The position numbers and the translations under genes are program-made. From an uncultured Prevotellaceae bacterium (GTDB lineage: Bacteria; Bacteroidota; Bacteroidia; Bacteroidales; Muribaculaceae): a stretch of 64,000 nt of DNA. Position 1 is the first letter of the stretch. Each line of letters begins with the position of its first letter. This document shows, one piece after another, positions 6,860 through 16,034 of this stretch. Location: contig ONJS01000021.1 of the NCBI GenBank assembly GCA_900318205.1, positions 1 to 64,000 of the forward strand, given 5' to 3'. The notes under the pieces were generated by a model. It worked only from the letters and a program-made list of their open reading frames with translations, was not told the origin of the DNA and did no database searches.

Positions 6860-9739
6860 ATGAAAAGTTTCATCAAAACCGCACTCTTGCTGCTGGCCCT
6901 GCTTCTGCCAGCCACTGCCGCGGCTCACGACTTTGAGGTGGACGGCATCTATTACAATTTTCTTGATGACGAGGGCTCTGTCGGAGTTGCAAGGCCTCCC
7001 GTTAACTACTCCGGTGACGTGGCTATCCCTGATGCTGTCAACTACGACGGCACGACCTACTCCGTCACCGCCATCGGCGACAGCGCATTCTTTTCTTGTG
7101 CGGGTCTCACAAGCGTGACAATTGGCAACTCAGTTACCACCATCGGCAAATATGCATTCTGGAGCTGCTCCAGTTTGATGGCTGTCAATATCCCCAACTC
7201 GGTTACTACCCTGGGCGTTGAAGCGTTCTCCTACTGCACCGGGCTGACGAGCGTCACCATTCCTAATTCTGTTACTTCAATCGGTGTAGGGGCATTCCTG
7301 AAGTGCTACCGATTGACGAGTATCAATGTGGAAAGTGGAAATACTGCATACGATTCCCGTGACAATTGTAATGCCATCATTGAGACGGCAACCAATACCT
7401 TGATTTCAGGTTGTCAGACCACGATGATACCCAACACCGTCACCGCCATCGGCGATTATGCGTTCGGGCTCATCACTGGTTTGGGATATGTAGATATCCC
7501 CAATGCCGTCACTTCCATCGGCGTTGGGGCCTTCATTGGCTGTGGAGGCCTGACGAGGGTGACTATCCCCGACTCGGTGACTATTATCGGCAATCTTGCG
7601 TTCTATCAATGCATGGATTTGGCGAGCGTGACAATAGGCAACTCGGTGACCACCATTGGCAATAGGGCGTTCTATAGTTGCTGGAACATGACGAGTCTGA
7701 CGATGGGCAACTCGGTGTCTGCCATTGGCGATATGGCGTTCGCTTACTGCCCGCGCCTGACGACCCTGACCATCCCCAGCGCCGTCACCTCCATCGGTGA
7801 ACAAGCGTTCATGTACTGCAGCCGCCTGACGGATGTGTATAGTTATATTCCCGATTTATCAAGGCTGTCGATTGGATATAATGCCTTTTATTCATCTGGT
7901 AATGATTATCCAGCTCGCACGCTTCATGTTGTGCAAGGGACAGCCGATGCCTATCAAGCCGACGAGAACTGGTATCCCTACTTCGGACAGATTGTGGAAG
8001 ACCTGATGCCTGTCGAAGGGTTGCTGGCCTTTACTGGGGTAGAGGAGCACCCTGTAATTGAGGTGACACCCGATAAGAGTACCGGCCTGGATAAGATCTT
8101 TGTCGTTTACAATACCGACGGGGTGGGGATGACTTATCGCTCGTTGTCGGGTGAGCAGGCGGTTTGGTACCGCTTTGATTCCCAGGGCAGCGACTTTGTC
8201 GAGGAGATTCCTGGCATCACCAGCGACGGTGAAACCACCACACTCAGCCAGGTCTTGCCTAACACGGGCTACAAAATCGTGGAGGGCGATTTCACTTATC
8301 ACTGCTGGGTGGTCAACTATGCCGACTACTACATGGAATTGAACGATTTGTCCATCAGCAACGAGGACCCATGCGACCTGCTCACGTTGAACATTGATGG
8401 CCGTGCAGTTGCCATCCCTTATTACACGGTGGATGGCAACCGACAAGTGCTTGACCGCGATATCAAATTGAAGTACAGAATGCTGGAGTGGGATGGCGCT
8501 TACTACAGCTGGCTGGAGCGAGAAATCGTTGAGAGTTTTGCTTACTTGGATCAGGATATCAAGGTCGTACAGCCGCTATGCAACACTTGTTTCGAGCTGA
8601 GGGGCGACCGCTTCCTGGAGCAGTGGGGCATTTATACGAGTGCTGAAAGCAGTTACTTCGATACTCAGGCAGTGGACTGTAGAACTAACGCCTTACAGAA
8701 GAACTACGGAGAATTAACCAATAGCAGCCTGGTAGGTTGTGCCCCAGTTGACATTGTACTCATGGGATATCCCACCGATGCTGTGGCCAATAGCGTATGG
8801 GAGATAGCAACGGATCCTGAATTTGAAAATGTTATCCTGCAATTCAACCAGGATGAGGTGGATTATGCTTTCAATGATGTGGGCACCTATTATGTGCGTT
8901 ATCGGGTTGCCAATGCAACGGGTACGTGCCACGCCTGTGGTGACACCTATATCGTTAGAGTCATCGATTTCGGCAAACTGCCGTGTGACGTGAATCGTGA
9001 CGGACATGTCGATATTGCTGATGTGAACGCTGTCATTGATGTGATTTCGGGCTATAGCGACATGACTACTGCCGACGTGAACGGTGATGGCGAGGTGACC
9101 ATCGCCGACATCAATGACATCATTCATCGCATCTTGGGCAAGGAGCATGAGTGGGTTGACTTGGGCTTGACCAGCGGCACCTTGTGGGCTACTTGCAACG
9201 TGGGGGCCAATAGCCCAGAGGAGTATGGCGACTATTTCGCCTGGGGCGAGATCTCCCCTAAGAGTGTATATCAGTGGGAGAATTACAAGTGGTGCAATGG
9301 CACAGCCCGCACGTTGACGAAGTACTGCACCGATAGCACTTTTGGCTACAACGGCTTTGTTGATTGCAAGACGGAGCTGGATCCCGAGGACGATGCCGCC
9401 TATGTGAATTGGGGCCCGTCATGGCGCATGCCCTCTAAAGAGCAACGGGACGAACTGATAGCTGAATGCACCTGGACGTGGACCGCGATGAACGGGGTGA
9501 ACGGTCAATTGGTAATAGGCCCCAACGGGAATGCCTTGTTCTTGCCCGCAGCGAACTACGGCGACTTGGAAATAAAGCTCGGCAACAAGGGCTCCTTTGG
9601 CAACTATTGGTTCCGTACACTTAGTCCAAGCGAGACCCACTGGGCTTTCGTTCTGCACTTCTCTTCTGATTTATTTACCGGTTACGGCTACCGCTGCTCT
9701 GGCTATTCCGTGCGCGCTGTTCGCGCCACTCAGGAATAA
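6860..9739 (+). CDS. Secreted BspA-type leucine-rich repeat protein with dockerin-like and lectin-like C-terminal domains
   Basis: A 959-residue secreted protein. Signal peptide about 1-22 (ends AAAH). Residues about 60-335 are BspA/Treponema-type LRR_5 repeats, visible as recurring NSVT-IG-AF and LTSVTIGNSV units of about 23 residues. A middle region (about 370-700) has no assigned fold. Two dockerin-like repeats lie at about 707-762 (CDVNRDGHVDIADV and ADVNGDGEVTIADI). The last 195 residues begin WVDLGL-SGTLWA-CNVGA and end SVRAVR, the pattern of a FISUMP/C-type-lectin-like domain common in Bacteroidetes surface proteins. A surface adhesin or scaffold-bound binding protein is inferred. Confidence 0.85.
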   Translation: MKSFIKTALLLLALLLPATAAAHDFEVDGIYYNFLDDEGSVGVARPPVNYSGDVAIPDAVNYDGTTYSVTAIGDSAFFSCAGLTSVTIGNSVTTIGKYAFWSCSSLMAVNIPNSVTTLGVEAFSYCTGLTSVTIPNSVTSIGVGAFLKCYRLTSINVESGNTAYDSRDNCNAIIETATNTLISGCQTTMIPNTVTAIGDYAFGLITGLGYVDIPNAVTSIGVGAFIGCGGLTRVTIPDSVTIIGNLAFYQCMDLASVTIGNSVTTIGNRAFYSCWNMTSLTMGNSVSAIGDMAFAYCPRLTTLTIPSAVTSIGEQAFMYCSRLTDVYSYIPDLSRLSIGYNAFYSSGNDYPARTLHVVQGTADAYQADENWYPYFGQIVEDLMPVEGLLAFTGVEEHPVIEVTPDKSTGLDKIFVVYNTDGVGMTYRSLSGEQAVWYRFDSQGSDFVEEIPGITSDGETTTLSQVLPNTGYKIVEGDFTYHCWVVNYADYYMELNDLSISNEDPCDLLTLNIDGRAVAIPYYTVDGNRQVLDRDIKLKYRMLEWDGAYYSWLEREIVESFAYLDQDIKVVQPLCNTCFELRGDRFLEQWGIYTSAESSYFDTQAVDCRTNALQKNYGELTNSSLVGCAPVDIVLMGYPTDAVANSVWEIATDPEFENVILQFNQDEVDYAFNDVGTYYVRYRVANATGTCHACGDTYIVRVIDFGKLPCDVNRDGHVDIADVNAVIDVISGYSDMTTADVNGDGEVTIADINDIIHRILGKEHEWVDLGLTSGTLWATCNVGANSPEEYGDYFAWGEISPKSVYQWENYKWCNGTARTLTKYCTDSTFGYNGFVDCKTELDPEDDAAYVNWGPSWRMPSKEQRDELIAECTWTWTAMNGVNGQLVIGPNGNALFLPAANYGDLEIKLGNKGSFGNYWFRTLSPSETHWAFVLHFSSDLFTGYGYRCSGYSVRAVRATQE

Positions 9740-9800
9740 CCGTCTCTAACACGACGAAACATCTGCCCGTCCGTCGCTGTCGCATCACGGCCACTAAAAA

Positions 9801-9836
9801 AAGCCAAATGACTTGTAATGAGTCGTTTGGCTTTCT
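9801..9836 (+). terminator. Intrinsic terminator of LRR protein
   Basis: AAGCCAAATGACT and AGTCGTTTGGCTT pair over 13 bp (one T-G wobble) around a 7-nt loop, followed by TCTTGCTTT. Confidence 0.8.
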
Positions 9837-9907
9837 TGCTTTGCCAACCTATGGTACCTATAATAGGGTGTCTGTAGATAATTGTTTCACAGAAACCGTC
9901 CCCGAGT

Positions 9908-9930
9908 AGTTGCCCTTGGGGCAACTTTTG
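9908..9930 (+). other. Short hairpin with T run
   Basis: AGTTGCCC (9908-9915) pairs perfectly with GGGCAACT (9919-9926) and is followed by TTTTG. It may be a second terminator or an attenuator in the 540-bp gap before the hybrid regulator. A further inverted pair, TTCACAC (10168-10174) with GTGTGAA (10207-10213), lies in the same gap. No gene is supported there. Confidence 0.45.
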
Positions 9931-10138
9931 GACACTCACATTAATCTTACTTGTTTTCCCAGGACAAGCTAATAATCTATATACCTGCAATACCTGGACT
10001 TTCCTGTCACCTCTTTGATGCGGAGAAAGCATTTTACTCAATAATCCAATCAATCTTGCGTCATTTTTAAAGAGAATGTGTCAAAATCGTGGCAATATGC
10101 AGAAAAATCGATTAAAATTTTGTCATTTCGGAGAAAAT

Positions 10139-10151
10139 TGCAAAATTTGCA
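10139..10151 (+). promoter_or_regulatory. TGCAAA-A-TTTGCA palindrome upstream of hybrid regulator
   Basis: A palindrome with 6-bp arms TGCAAA/TTTGCA around one base, 132 bp before the regulator's start. The same arms, spaced by 9 bp, occur just upstream of the susC2 leader promoter (22830-22850). An autoregulatory or shared operator is possible; this is inference from sequence similarity only. Confidence 0.35.
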
Positions 10152-10282
10152 GGTTAAATCAATTGAATTCACACTCAATGATGGCCATGTTGGACTCTGT
10201 GACGTTGTGTGAAATGTGGTTGAGTTTCGCACGGCAGGTTTGGTGATGATGGTAATTGAGAAGTGAAGGGAAATAACAAGTA

Positions 10283-12478
10283 TTGAATGTGAGACCATTA
10301 AAAGTTTGTATAGGAATTATATTGTTGTTTAGCCTGTTGGCTTCATGCTCGCAGGATGAGAAAAGATATCGAATCGGAGTATCGCAGTGCTCTGATGACA
10401 TCTGGCGTGATAAGCAGAACTCGGAATTGCAGATTGGCGCCTATTTCCACGATAACGTGGATTTGTGCTTTGCCGCGGCATACGATAGCGATGAGCGACA
10501 GATCCAGCAGATTGACAGCCTTGTCGAAACAGGGATAGACCTGCTGATTGTGGCTCCCAACCAGGTATCGACCATTTCGCCCGCCATCGACAGGGCCTAT
10601 GACAAGGGCATCCCGGTAATTGTGTTTGAACGCAAGACCAACACCAAGAAATATACGGCCTATATGGGTGCCGACAACTATGAGATGGGGCACCTGATGG
10701 GCGAGTATGTCGCCACACGGCTGCATGAACACGGCCGCATCATCGAGGTGATGGGCCTGAAAGGCTCCTCACCTGCCATCGAACGTCACAACGGTTTCAG
10801 GGAAGCCATTGCCCAGCACCCCGGCATCCAGGTGATTGCCACCTTGCAGGGCGACTGGACCGAACCGACAGCCTACAATAAGGTGAAGCAGTGGCTTGAC
10901 AAAAACAAGGGAGAGAAGATTGACCTGGTGTTCGGCATGAACGACCGCACGGCGATGGGTGCCCGCAAAGCCTTTGAGGAGGCAGGCGGTGCGCTGCCGC
11001 TGTTCTGCGGCATTGATGGCCTGCCGGGCGAGAACGGCGGCATCCGCCTGGTGCAGGATTCGCTACTGGATGCATCCTACATCTATCCCACTCATGGCGA
11101 CCAGCTGCTGCAGCTGGCGGTGGATATCCTGGAAGGGAAGCCTTATGAGAAGGAGACCAAACTCATGTCGGCGCTGGTTACCCAGGACAATGCCCGCGTG
11201 CTGCTGATGGAGAGCGAGGAAATCATGCGCCAGTCGCACAACCTGGAGCAACTGCATGAAAAAGCAAACAAATACCTGGATCAATTGGGCAACCAGCGCA
11301 TGCTCACGTTTGTTGCTCTGGCAGCAATGTTCCTGTTGCTGGCCCTGCTGGTCGGCATCTACATGTACTACTTGCAGCGTGCCCGCATCCAGGACGAACG
11401 AACCAAGATGGAGCGCGAGCAACTGGACTTCTACACCCAGGTGAGCCACGAGCTGCGCACGCCGTTAACACTCATCCAGGGTCCTCTGGACCAGTTGTTA
11501 AGGACCAACGACTTTCGCACCGCCAGCGACAATGCACGTGAACTCTTCACAATCGTTCGCCGCAATACTCATCACCTCACCGGTCTCGTCAACAAGATGC
11601 TGGATGCCCAAGTGGGCGGCACCATCACCGACGTCAATGCCCATGTAGAGACGCAAAATCTCGCGTCTCCCGAATCGGCTGGAAATGTCAAGCCCGACGA
11701 GGATGCGCCCACGGTGCTCATCGTCGATGACAATGCCGATATCCGCACCTATCTGCGGTCCATCCTCCAGGGCAAATACCGCGTGCTGGAGGCCGAGGAC
11801 GGCAAATCGGGACTGGATATGGCACGCGAGCATGTGCCTGACCTCATCGTGTCGGACGTGATGATGCCCGTGATGAACGGTCTGGAATTCTGCCAACAGG
11901 TGAAAAAGGACGGCATCTCCAGCCATATTCCCGTCATCCTGCTCACGGCAAGGGCACTTGAAAAACATCAGATCGAGGGTTATGAAAGCGGAGCCGACGC
12001 CTATATCACCAAACCCTTCTCCCCGGAACTGCTGCTGGCTCGTATCGACAACCTGCTGCAAAGCCGACATCAGCTCAAGGACCTGTGGACCATGAAACCA
12101 GCGGCCGAGACCGTTGCCGTCACATCAACTGCGGCCGCTGTAGCCGCCACGAACCCCATCGAGGACGCCTTCATTTCCCAATTCAAGAGTATAGTGGAGG
12201 AACGTCTGGCGGACAGCTACCTGAGTGTCGAAGATCTTGCGACAGCCATGGGGTTGAGCCGCGTGCAGCTCTACCGCAAGGTCAAGGCCTTGACAGGCAG
12301 TTCTCCAGTTGACCTGCTGCGCAAGGCAAGACTCGCCCAAGCCCAAAGGTTATTGCAAGAGTCAACGCTCTCGGTCAGCGAGATTGCCTATCAGGTGGGA
12401 TTTGCCTCCCCGTCCTACTTCACCAAGTGCTACAAAGACGAGTTCGGTACTGTGCCGGGTGAGGCGCGCAAGTCCTAA
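10283..12478 (+). CDS. Hybrid two-component regulator with sugar-binding sensor, lacking the HATPase domain
   Basis: A 731-residue hybrid regulator beginning at TTG (GTG at 10289 is the alternative; no ATG fits). N-terminal signal with a lipobox-like LLASC, then a type-1 periplasmic binding protein domain (about 27-320, ribose/fructose-binding class), a membrane helix (about 336-358), HisKA with SHELRTPL and H389 (about 383-446), a receiver domain (about 473-590, phosphoacceptor D525 in SDVMMP) and an AraC-type DNA-binding domain (about 635-731). In canonical hybrids a HATPase_c domain of about 110 residues separates HisKA from the receiver; here only ~27 linker residues do, and no N, G1 or G2 box is present. 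Being next to a fructan locus, it likely senses fructose, as reported for BT1754 of B. thetaiotaomicron. Confidence 0.88.
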   Translation: MNVRPLKVCIGIILLFSLLASCSQDEKRYRIGVSQCSDDIWRDKQNSELQIGAYFHDNVDLCFAAAYDSDERQIQQIDSLVETGIDLLIVAPNQVSTISPAIDRAYDKGIPVIVFERKTNTKKYTAYMGADNYEMGHLMGEYVATRLHEHGRIIEVMGLKGSSPAIERHNGFREAIAQHPGIQVIATLQGDWTEPTAYNKVKQWLDKNKGEKIDLVFGMNDRTAMGARKAFEEAGGALPLFCGIDGLPGENGGIRLVQDSLLDASYIYPTHGDQLLQLAVDILEGKPYEKETKLMSALVTQDNARVLLMESEEIMRQSHNLEQLHEKANKYLDQLGNQRMLTFVALAAMFLLLALLVGIYMYYLQRARIQDERTKMEREQLDFYTQVSHELRTPLTLIQGPLDQLLRTNDFRTASDNARELFTIVRRNTHHLTGLVNKMLDAQVGGTITDVNAHVETQNLASPESAGNVKPDEDAPTVLIVDDNADIRTYLRSILQGKYRVLEAEDGKSGLDMAREHVPDLIVSDVMMPVMNGLEFCQQVKKDGISSHIPVILLTARALEKHQIEGYESGADAYITKPFSPELLLARIDNLLQSRHQLKDLWTMKPAAETVAVTSTAAAVAATNPIEDAFISQFKSIVEERLADSYLSVEDLATAMGLSRVQLYRKVKALTGSSPVDLLRKARLAQAQRLLQESTLSVSEIAYQVGFASPSYFTKCYKDEFGTVPGEARKS

Positions 12479-12493
12479 TCCAGTTAATTTATA

Positions 12494-12516
12494 CCCTATA
12501 AATACAACTATTTACA
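12494..12516 (+). promoter_or_regulatory. Candidate operator, copy 1
   Basis: CTATAAATACAACTATTTACA is an imperfect inverted and direct repeat ending 8 bp before the -33 element of the leader promoter. The equivalent position of copy 2 has TGCAAAATGCAACTATTTGCA, giving the shared core RCAACTATTTRCA. It is a candidate binding site for the AraC domain of the adjacent hybrid regulator. Confidence 0.5.
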
Positions 12517-12524
12517 GAATACCC

Positions 12525-12555
12525 TTTGATAACTGAGGGAAAAACACTACATTTG
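12525..12555 (+). promoter_or_regulatory. Leader promoter P1 of operon 1
   Basis: TTTG (12525-12528) and TACATTTG (12548-12555) with a 19-bp spacer, a near-perfect promoter. Transcription would start near 12560, about 410 nt before susC. Confidence 0.75.
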
Positions 12556-12560
12556 CACAT

Positions 12561-12766
12561 TCTCCCATGTGGGAGAGGAAAGACATTGTGGGATTTTTTA
12601 TTGAGTTACTGACTCTTTTCGGACCAAACTGCGACCTTGGATTACTGGAATAGAGAGTTCAGGACACCACCATTTATAGGCATAAGAATGGTGTGGACCG
12701 ACGTTTCATCTATTCCAACGGTTGTCGCAGACCTGGTTCGAAAGTGAAACGACGCGAGTCCACACC
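12561..12766 (+). ncRNA. Structured leader or small RNA, copy 1
   Basis: A conserved RNA element shared with 22893-23101. Helices: 5' hairpin TCTCCC/GGGAGA (12561-12576); small hairpin GAGT/ACTC (12603-12615). Nested set 1 is A 12629-12635 with 12724-12730 (CTGCGAC/GTCGCAG), B 12647-12654 with 12709-12716 (GGAATAGA/TCTATTCC) and C 12668-12674 with 12687-12693. Nested set 2 is D 12690-12698 with 12758-12766 (GGTGTGGAC/GTCCACACC) and E 12702-12708 with 12745-12751. C and D overlap, so the full sets are mutually exclusive, or part of a pseudoknot. The downstream strand of D is followed by TTTT. It could be a riboswitch-like leader of susC or an independent small RNA. No known family was recognised. 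Confidence 0.65.
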
Positions 12767-12911
12767 TTTTGCTATTTCTACAGCACAAAGGTAGTGCATT
12801 GACACTGATTGTTGCTTGAAAAAATCGTTCTTTGGCTAAAAAAAATGATACATTGAAACATATTTACTAGTAGAAGAACGAAAACTGATAGTCCCCCATG
12901 TTCCAATAGGT

Positions 12912-12919
12912 TAACTTTG
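12912..12919 (+). promoter_or_regulatory. Second -7 box close to susC1
   Basis: TAACTTTG lies 49 bp before the susC1 ATG and is conserved at 23247-23254 before susC2. No good -33 element is present, as expected for an activated promoter. Upstream, an inverted pair CGTTC/GAACG brackets a conserved CATTGAAACATATTT stretch in both copies. Confidence 0.5.
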
Positions 12920-12968
12920 CAACCAATCAACATAAACTAATGTATTATTAACCAAAACCAACAGAACA

Positions 12969-15900
12969 ATGAACGTACTGAAAAGATTTCTACTCAGCTT
13001 CATGCTCATGTTGACGTGTACCCTAGTGTATGCGCAAACAGAAATCACAGGCACCGTCGTTGACGAGACAGGAGAAGGAGAGACCGTCATCGGCGCCACT
13101 GTGGTTGAGAAAGGTACCAGCAACGGTACAGTGACCGACTTTGACGGCAACTTCGTCATCAAGGTAAATCCTGGAACCATACTGGTGGTATCCTACATCG
13201 GTTATGAAAAGATGGAGGTTGCCGCCGAGAATGGTATGACGATTACCCTCAAGGACAACGCCGTCGAGCTCAAGGAGCTTGTGGTGACCGGTTATCAGGT
13301 ACAGCGCAAGGCTGACTTGACCGGTGCCGTGGCTGTGATGGACATGAAGGGTCCGATCAGCGACAGTGACCCCAACATGCTTAACTCGATGCAGGGTAAA
13401 CTGTCGGGTGTGGACATCGTGACCGATGCCGCTCCTGGTGGTGGCAGTTCCACCATCCGCGTGCGCGGTATGAGCACCGTCAACGCCTGTGACCCCTTGT
13501 ATGTCATCGATGGTGTCGCCACCAACGAGAACCTGAACTCCCTGAACTCGGCCGATATCGAGTCCATTCAGGTTTTGAAGGACGCCTCCTCGGCTTCAAT
13601 CTACGGTAGCCGTGCTGCCAACGGTGTCATCATCATCACCACCAAGAAGGGCAAGGACGGCCGCATGGCCATCAACGTCAACTACAATGCTGCGTTGCAG
13701 ACTGTGGTCAAGACGTTTGACGTGCTGAATGCCGCTCAATGGGGCCAAGCCTACTGGCAGGCCGCCAAGAACGACGGTATCGCCCCCTCGGCAGCCGCTG
13801 CCCTGTATGGCACCGGTGCAACGCCCCAACTGGTATCATCGGTCAATGGCATCAATACTGCCGACACCAACTGGCAGAAAGCCGTTTACAGCAACGCATG
13901 GACCCACAACATCACCGCCAGCATCAGTAATGGCAGCGAGAAGGGTTCCTACCTGTTCTCGGGCAGCTACATTAACCAGAACGGTCTGATGAACCGCACG
14001 TTCTACAAGCGCCTGAGCGGTCGTGTGAACTCTACCTACAACTTCAACCAGTACCTGCGTGTGGGTGAGAACCTGATGATTGCCAAGTGGGACAACCGTG
14101 GTGCCGACACCAATGGTGACCGTGGCATTCCCTACAGCGCTATGCGTCAGCATCCCGCCATTCCCATCTATTCGGCCGATGGCGTATTTGCCGATCCCGT
14201 TGCCATGTTGGGCAGCGATATCGACAACCCCGTGCAGACCCTTTACAATGCGCGCGATAACCAGAACTCCTCGTGGCGCATCTTCGGTAATGCCTATGTT
14301 GACATCATGCCCATCAAGGGCCTGACCTTGAAGAGCAACATCGGTATTGAGCACATCCAGTTCCTGAACAAGACGCTCACCCGCAATGTGCGTCCCAGCG
14401 ACATCTCGGCCAACCGTGCCGTGAGCCGCGGCTACGGCCAGGGCGACACCTGGACTTGGACCAACACCGCCAACTACCTGCTCGACATCAATGGTGTTCA
14501 CCACTTCACCTTCCTGGCAGGTACCGAGGCCATCAAGTATGTGTTTGAGGACGTGGCAGCCACCCGCAAGGATTATGCCTTTGAGGATGTGGATTACATG
14601 CAGATCGGTGCCGGTTCGGGCACGATGACCAACGGCGGTGGCAAGCAGGAGTGGGCATTGTTCTCGATCTTCGGCAAGATTGACTACAACTACGCCGACC
14701 GCTACCTGTTGTCAGCAACCCTGCGCCGCGACCAGACTTCGCGCCTGTCCAAAAAGAACAACTCGGGCATCTTCCCCGCCTTCTCGGCCGCTTGGCGTAT
14801 CTCAGAGGAGGCATTCTGGCCCAAGAACCACACCATCGACAACGTCAAGCTGCGTGCCGCATGGGGACAGAACGGTAACTCCGCTATTTCCAACAACTAT
14901 GCCGCCTATTCGACCTACGTCTATGACATGGGCAACGGTGCATACGACCTGAACGGTAACAACAGTGTAGTGAGTGGTATCAAGGTGCTCACCACTGGTA
15001 ATCCCGACCTCAAGTGGGAGACCACGACCCAGACCAACATCGGTATTGATGCCTACCTGTTCAACAACACGGTAAGCCTCTCGGCCGACTACTACTGGAA
15101 GGACACCAAGGACATGATCACCATTCCTCCCGTGCTGTCGGTAGCCGGTGAGAATGCTGCCAAGTTTGTCAACACTGGTGAGATGAAGAACCACGGTTTC
15201 GAGTTGAACCTGGGTTATCACTCGCCCTCTTACGGCGACTTCTCTTGGGAAGGCAATTACAACTTCTCGCTGTATCGCAACAAGCTGGTGAAGTATAATG
15301 ATAAGGTGAGCGTCATCGGTGGTGACTTCCGTCTCATCGAGGGCCAGCCCATGGGCGTTTACTACGGCTATGTGAGCGACGGCATCTTCCAGAATGCTGA
15401 TCAGGTGAGCAACCACGCCATCCAGGAGGGTAAGGGCATCGGCCGCCTCATTTACCGCGACATCAACGGCGACGGTTACGTGAATGACCAGGACCGCTGC
15501 ATCATCGGTGACCCCAATCCCGACTTTGCAATGGGTCTGACACTCGCAGTTTATTACAAGAACTGGTCGCTCTCGACCTTCTTCTCGGGCGAGTTTGGAT
15601 TTGACATTTATAATGGTACGCGCAAGCAGACCGAGTTCATGACCTATGGTAACCTGTACACCAACCGTGGTACTGGTGTCATGAATGCATGGACCCCCGA
15701 GAATACCGGTGCAAAGATTCCGGCTCTGACGACCATCGACGACAACAACGAGATGCGTATGTCCACCTACTTTGTAGAGGACGGTTCCTACTTCAAGTGC
15801 AAGTACATCAAGTTGGGTTATCGCTTCGACCAGTCCTGGCTGCAGACCCTTGGCCTGACTGCCATGAACATCTACGGCCAGGTTGAGAACGTCTTTACCG

Positions 15901-16019
15901 CTACCAAGTACAGCGGTCTTGACCCCGAGGTGCCCCTGGGTGTGTATGGTGCCCGCATCGACAACGGCCCCTATCCCCGTGCAAGAACATTCTCGTTGGG
16001 ACTGAACCTGTCATTCTAA
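12969..16019 (+). CDS. SusC-type TonB-dependent outer membrane transporter, fructan operon 1
   Basis: A 1016-residue outer membrane transporter. Signal peptide 1-22 (ends VYA), a CarboxypepD_reg-like domain (about 25-100), a conserved VVTGYQVQRKADLTGAV segment starting near 105, a plug domain with the hallmark YGSRAANGVIIITTKKG (about 210-230), and a 22-strand barrel ending in an aromatic residue (F1016). Its partner susD follows after 15 bp. It should import fructo-oligosaccharides captured by SusD, powered by TonB. Expression is probably controlled by the hybrid regulator at 10283 and by the leader RNA element upstream. The first 36 codons are almost identical to those before susC2. Confidence 0.95.
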   Translation: MNVLKRFLLSFMLMLTCTLVYAQTEITGTVVDETGEGETVIGATVVEKGTSNGTVTDFDGNFVIKVNPGTILVVSYIGYEKMEVAAENGMTITLKDNAVELKELVVTGYQVQRKADLTGAVAVMDMKGPISDSDPNMLNSMQGKLSGVDIVTDAAPGGGSSTIRVRGMSTVNACDPLYVIDGVATNENLNSLNSADIESIQVLKDASSASIYGSRAANGVIIITTKKGKDGRMAINVNYNAALQTVVKTFDVLNAAQWGQAYWQAAKNDGIAPSAAAALYGTGATPQLVSSVNGINTADTNWQKAVYSNAWTHNITASISNGSEKGSYLFSGSYINQNGLMNRTFYKRLSGRVNSTYNFNQYLRVGENLMIAKWDNRGADTNGDRGIPYSAMRQHPAIPIYSADGVFADPVAMLGSDIDNPVQTLYNARDNQNSSWRIFGNAYVDIMPIKGLTLKSNIGIEHIQFLNKTLTRNVRPSDISANRAVSRGYGQGDTWTWTNTANYLLDINGVHHFTFLAGTEAIKYVFEDVAATRKDYAFEDVDYMQIGAGSGTMTNGGGKQEWALFSIFGKIDYNYADRYLLSATLRRDQTSRLSKKNNSGIFPAFSAAWRISEEAFWPKNHTIDNVKLRAAWGQNGNSAISNNYAAYSTYVYDMGNGAYDLNGNNSVVSGIKVLTTGNPDLKWETTTQTNIGIDAYLFNNTVSLSADYYWKDTKDMITIPPVLSVAGENAAKFVNTGEMKNHGFELNLGYHSPSYGDFSWEGNYNFSLYRNKLVKYNDKVSVIGGDFRLIEGQPMGVYYGYVSDGIFQNADQVSNHAIQEGKGIGRLIYRDINGDGYVNDQDRCIIGDPNPDFAMGLTLAVYYKNWSLSTFFSGEFGFDIYNGTRKQTEFMTYGNLYTNRGTGVMNAWTPENTGAKIPALTTIDDNNEMRMSTYFVEDGSYFKCKYIKLGYRFDQSWLQTLGLTAMNIYGQVENVFTATKYSGLDPEVPLGVYGARIDNGPYPRARTFSLGLNLSF

Positions 16020-16034
16020 ATTGTTGAGGTACTA

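Noticed and set aside
7080-7830. Regularly spaced repeats that could suggest a CRISPR array
   Set aside because: They are in-frame leucine-rich repeat codons with variable sequence and no constant repeat-spacer structure.
9150-9739. The C-type-lectin-like domain as a diversity-generating retroelement target
   Set aside because: No reverse transcriptase, template repeat or AAY-rich variable stretch is found in the window.
9730-10053. A minus-strand 107-codon frame in the gap before the hybrid regulator
   Set aside because: It overlaps the terminator at 9801 and the hairpin at 9908, has no promoter box, and its translation looks random.
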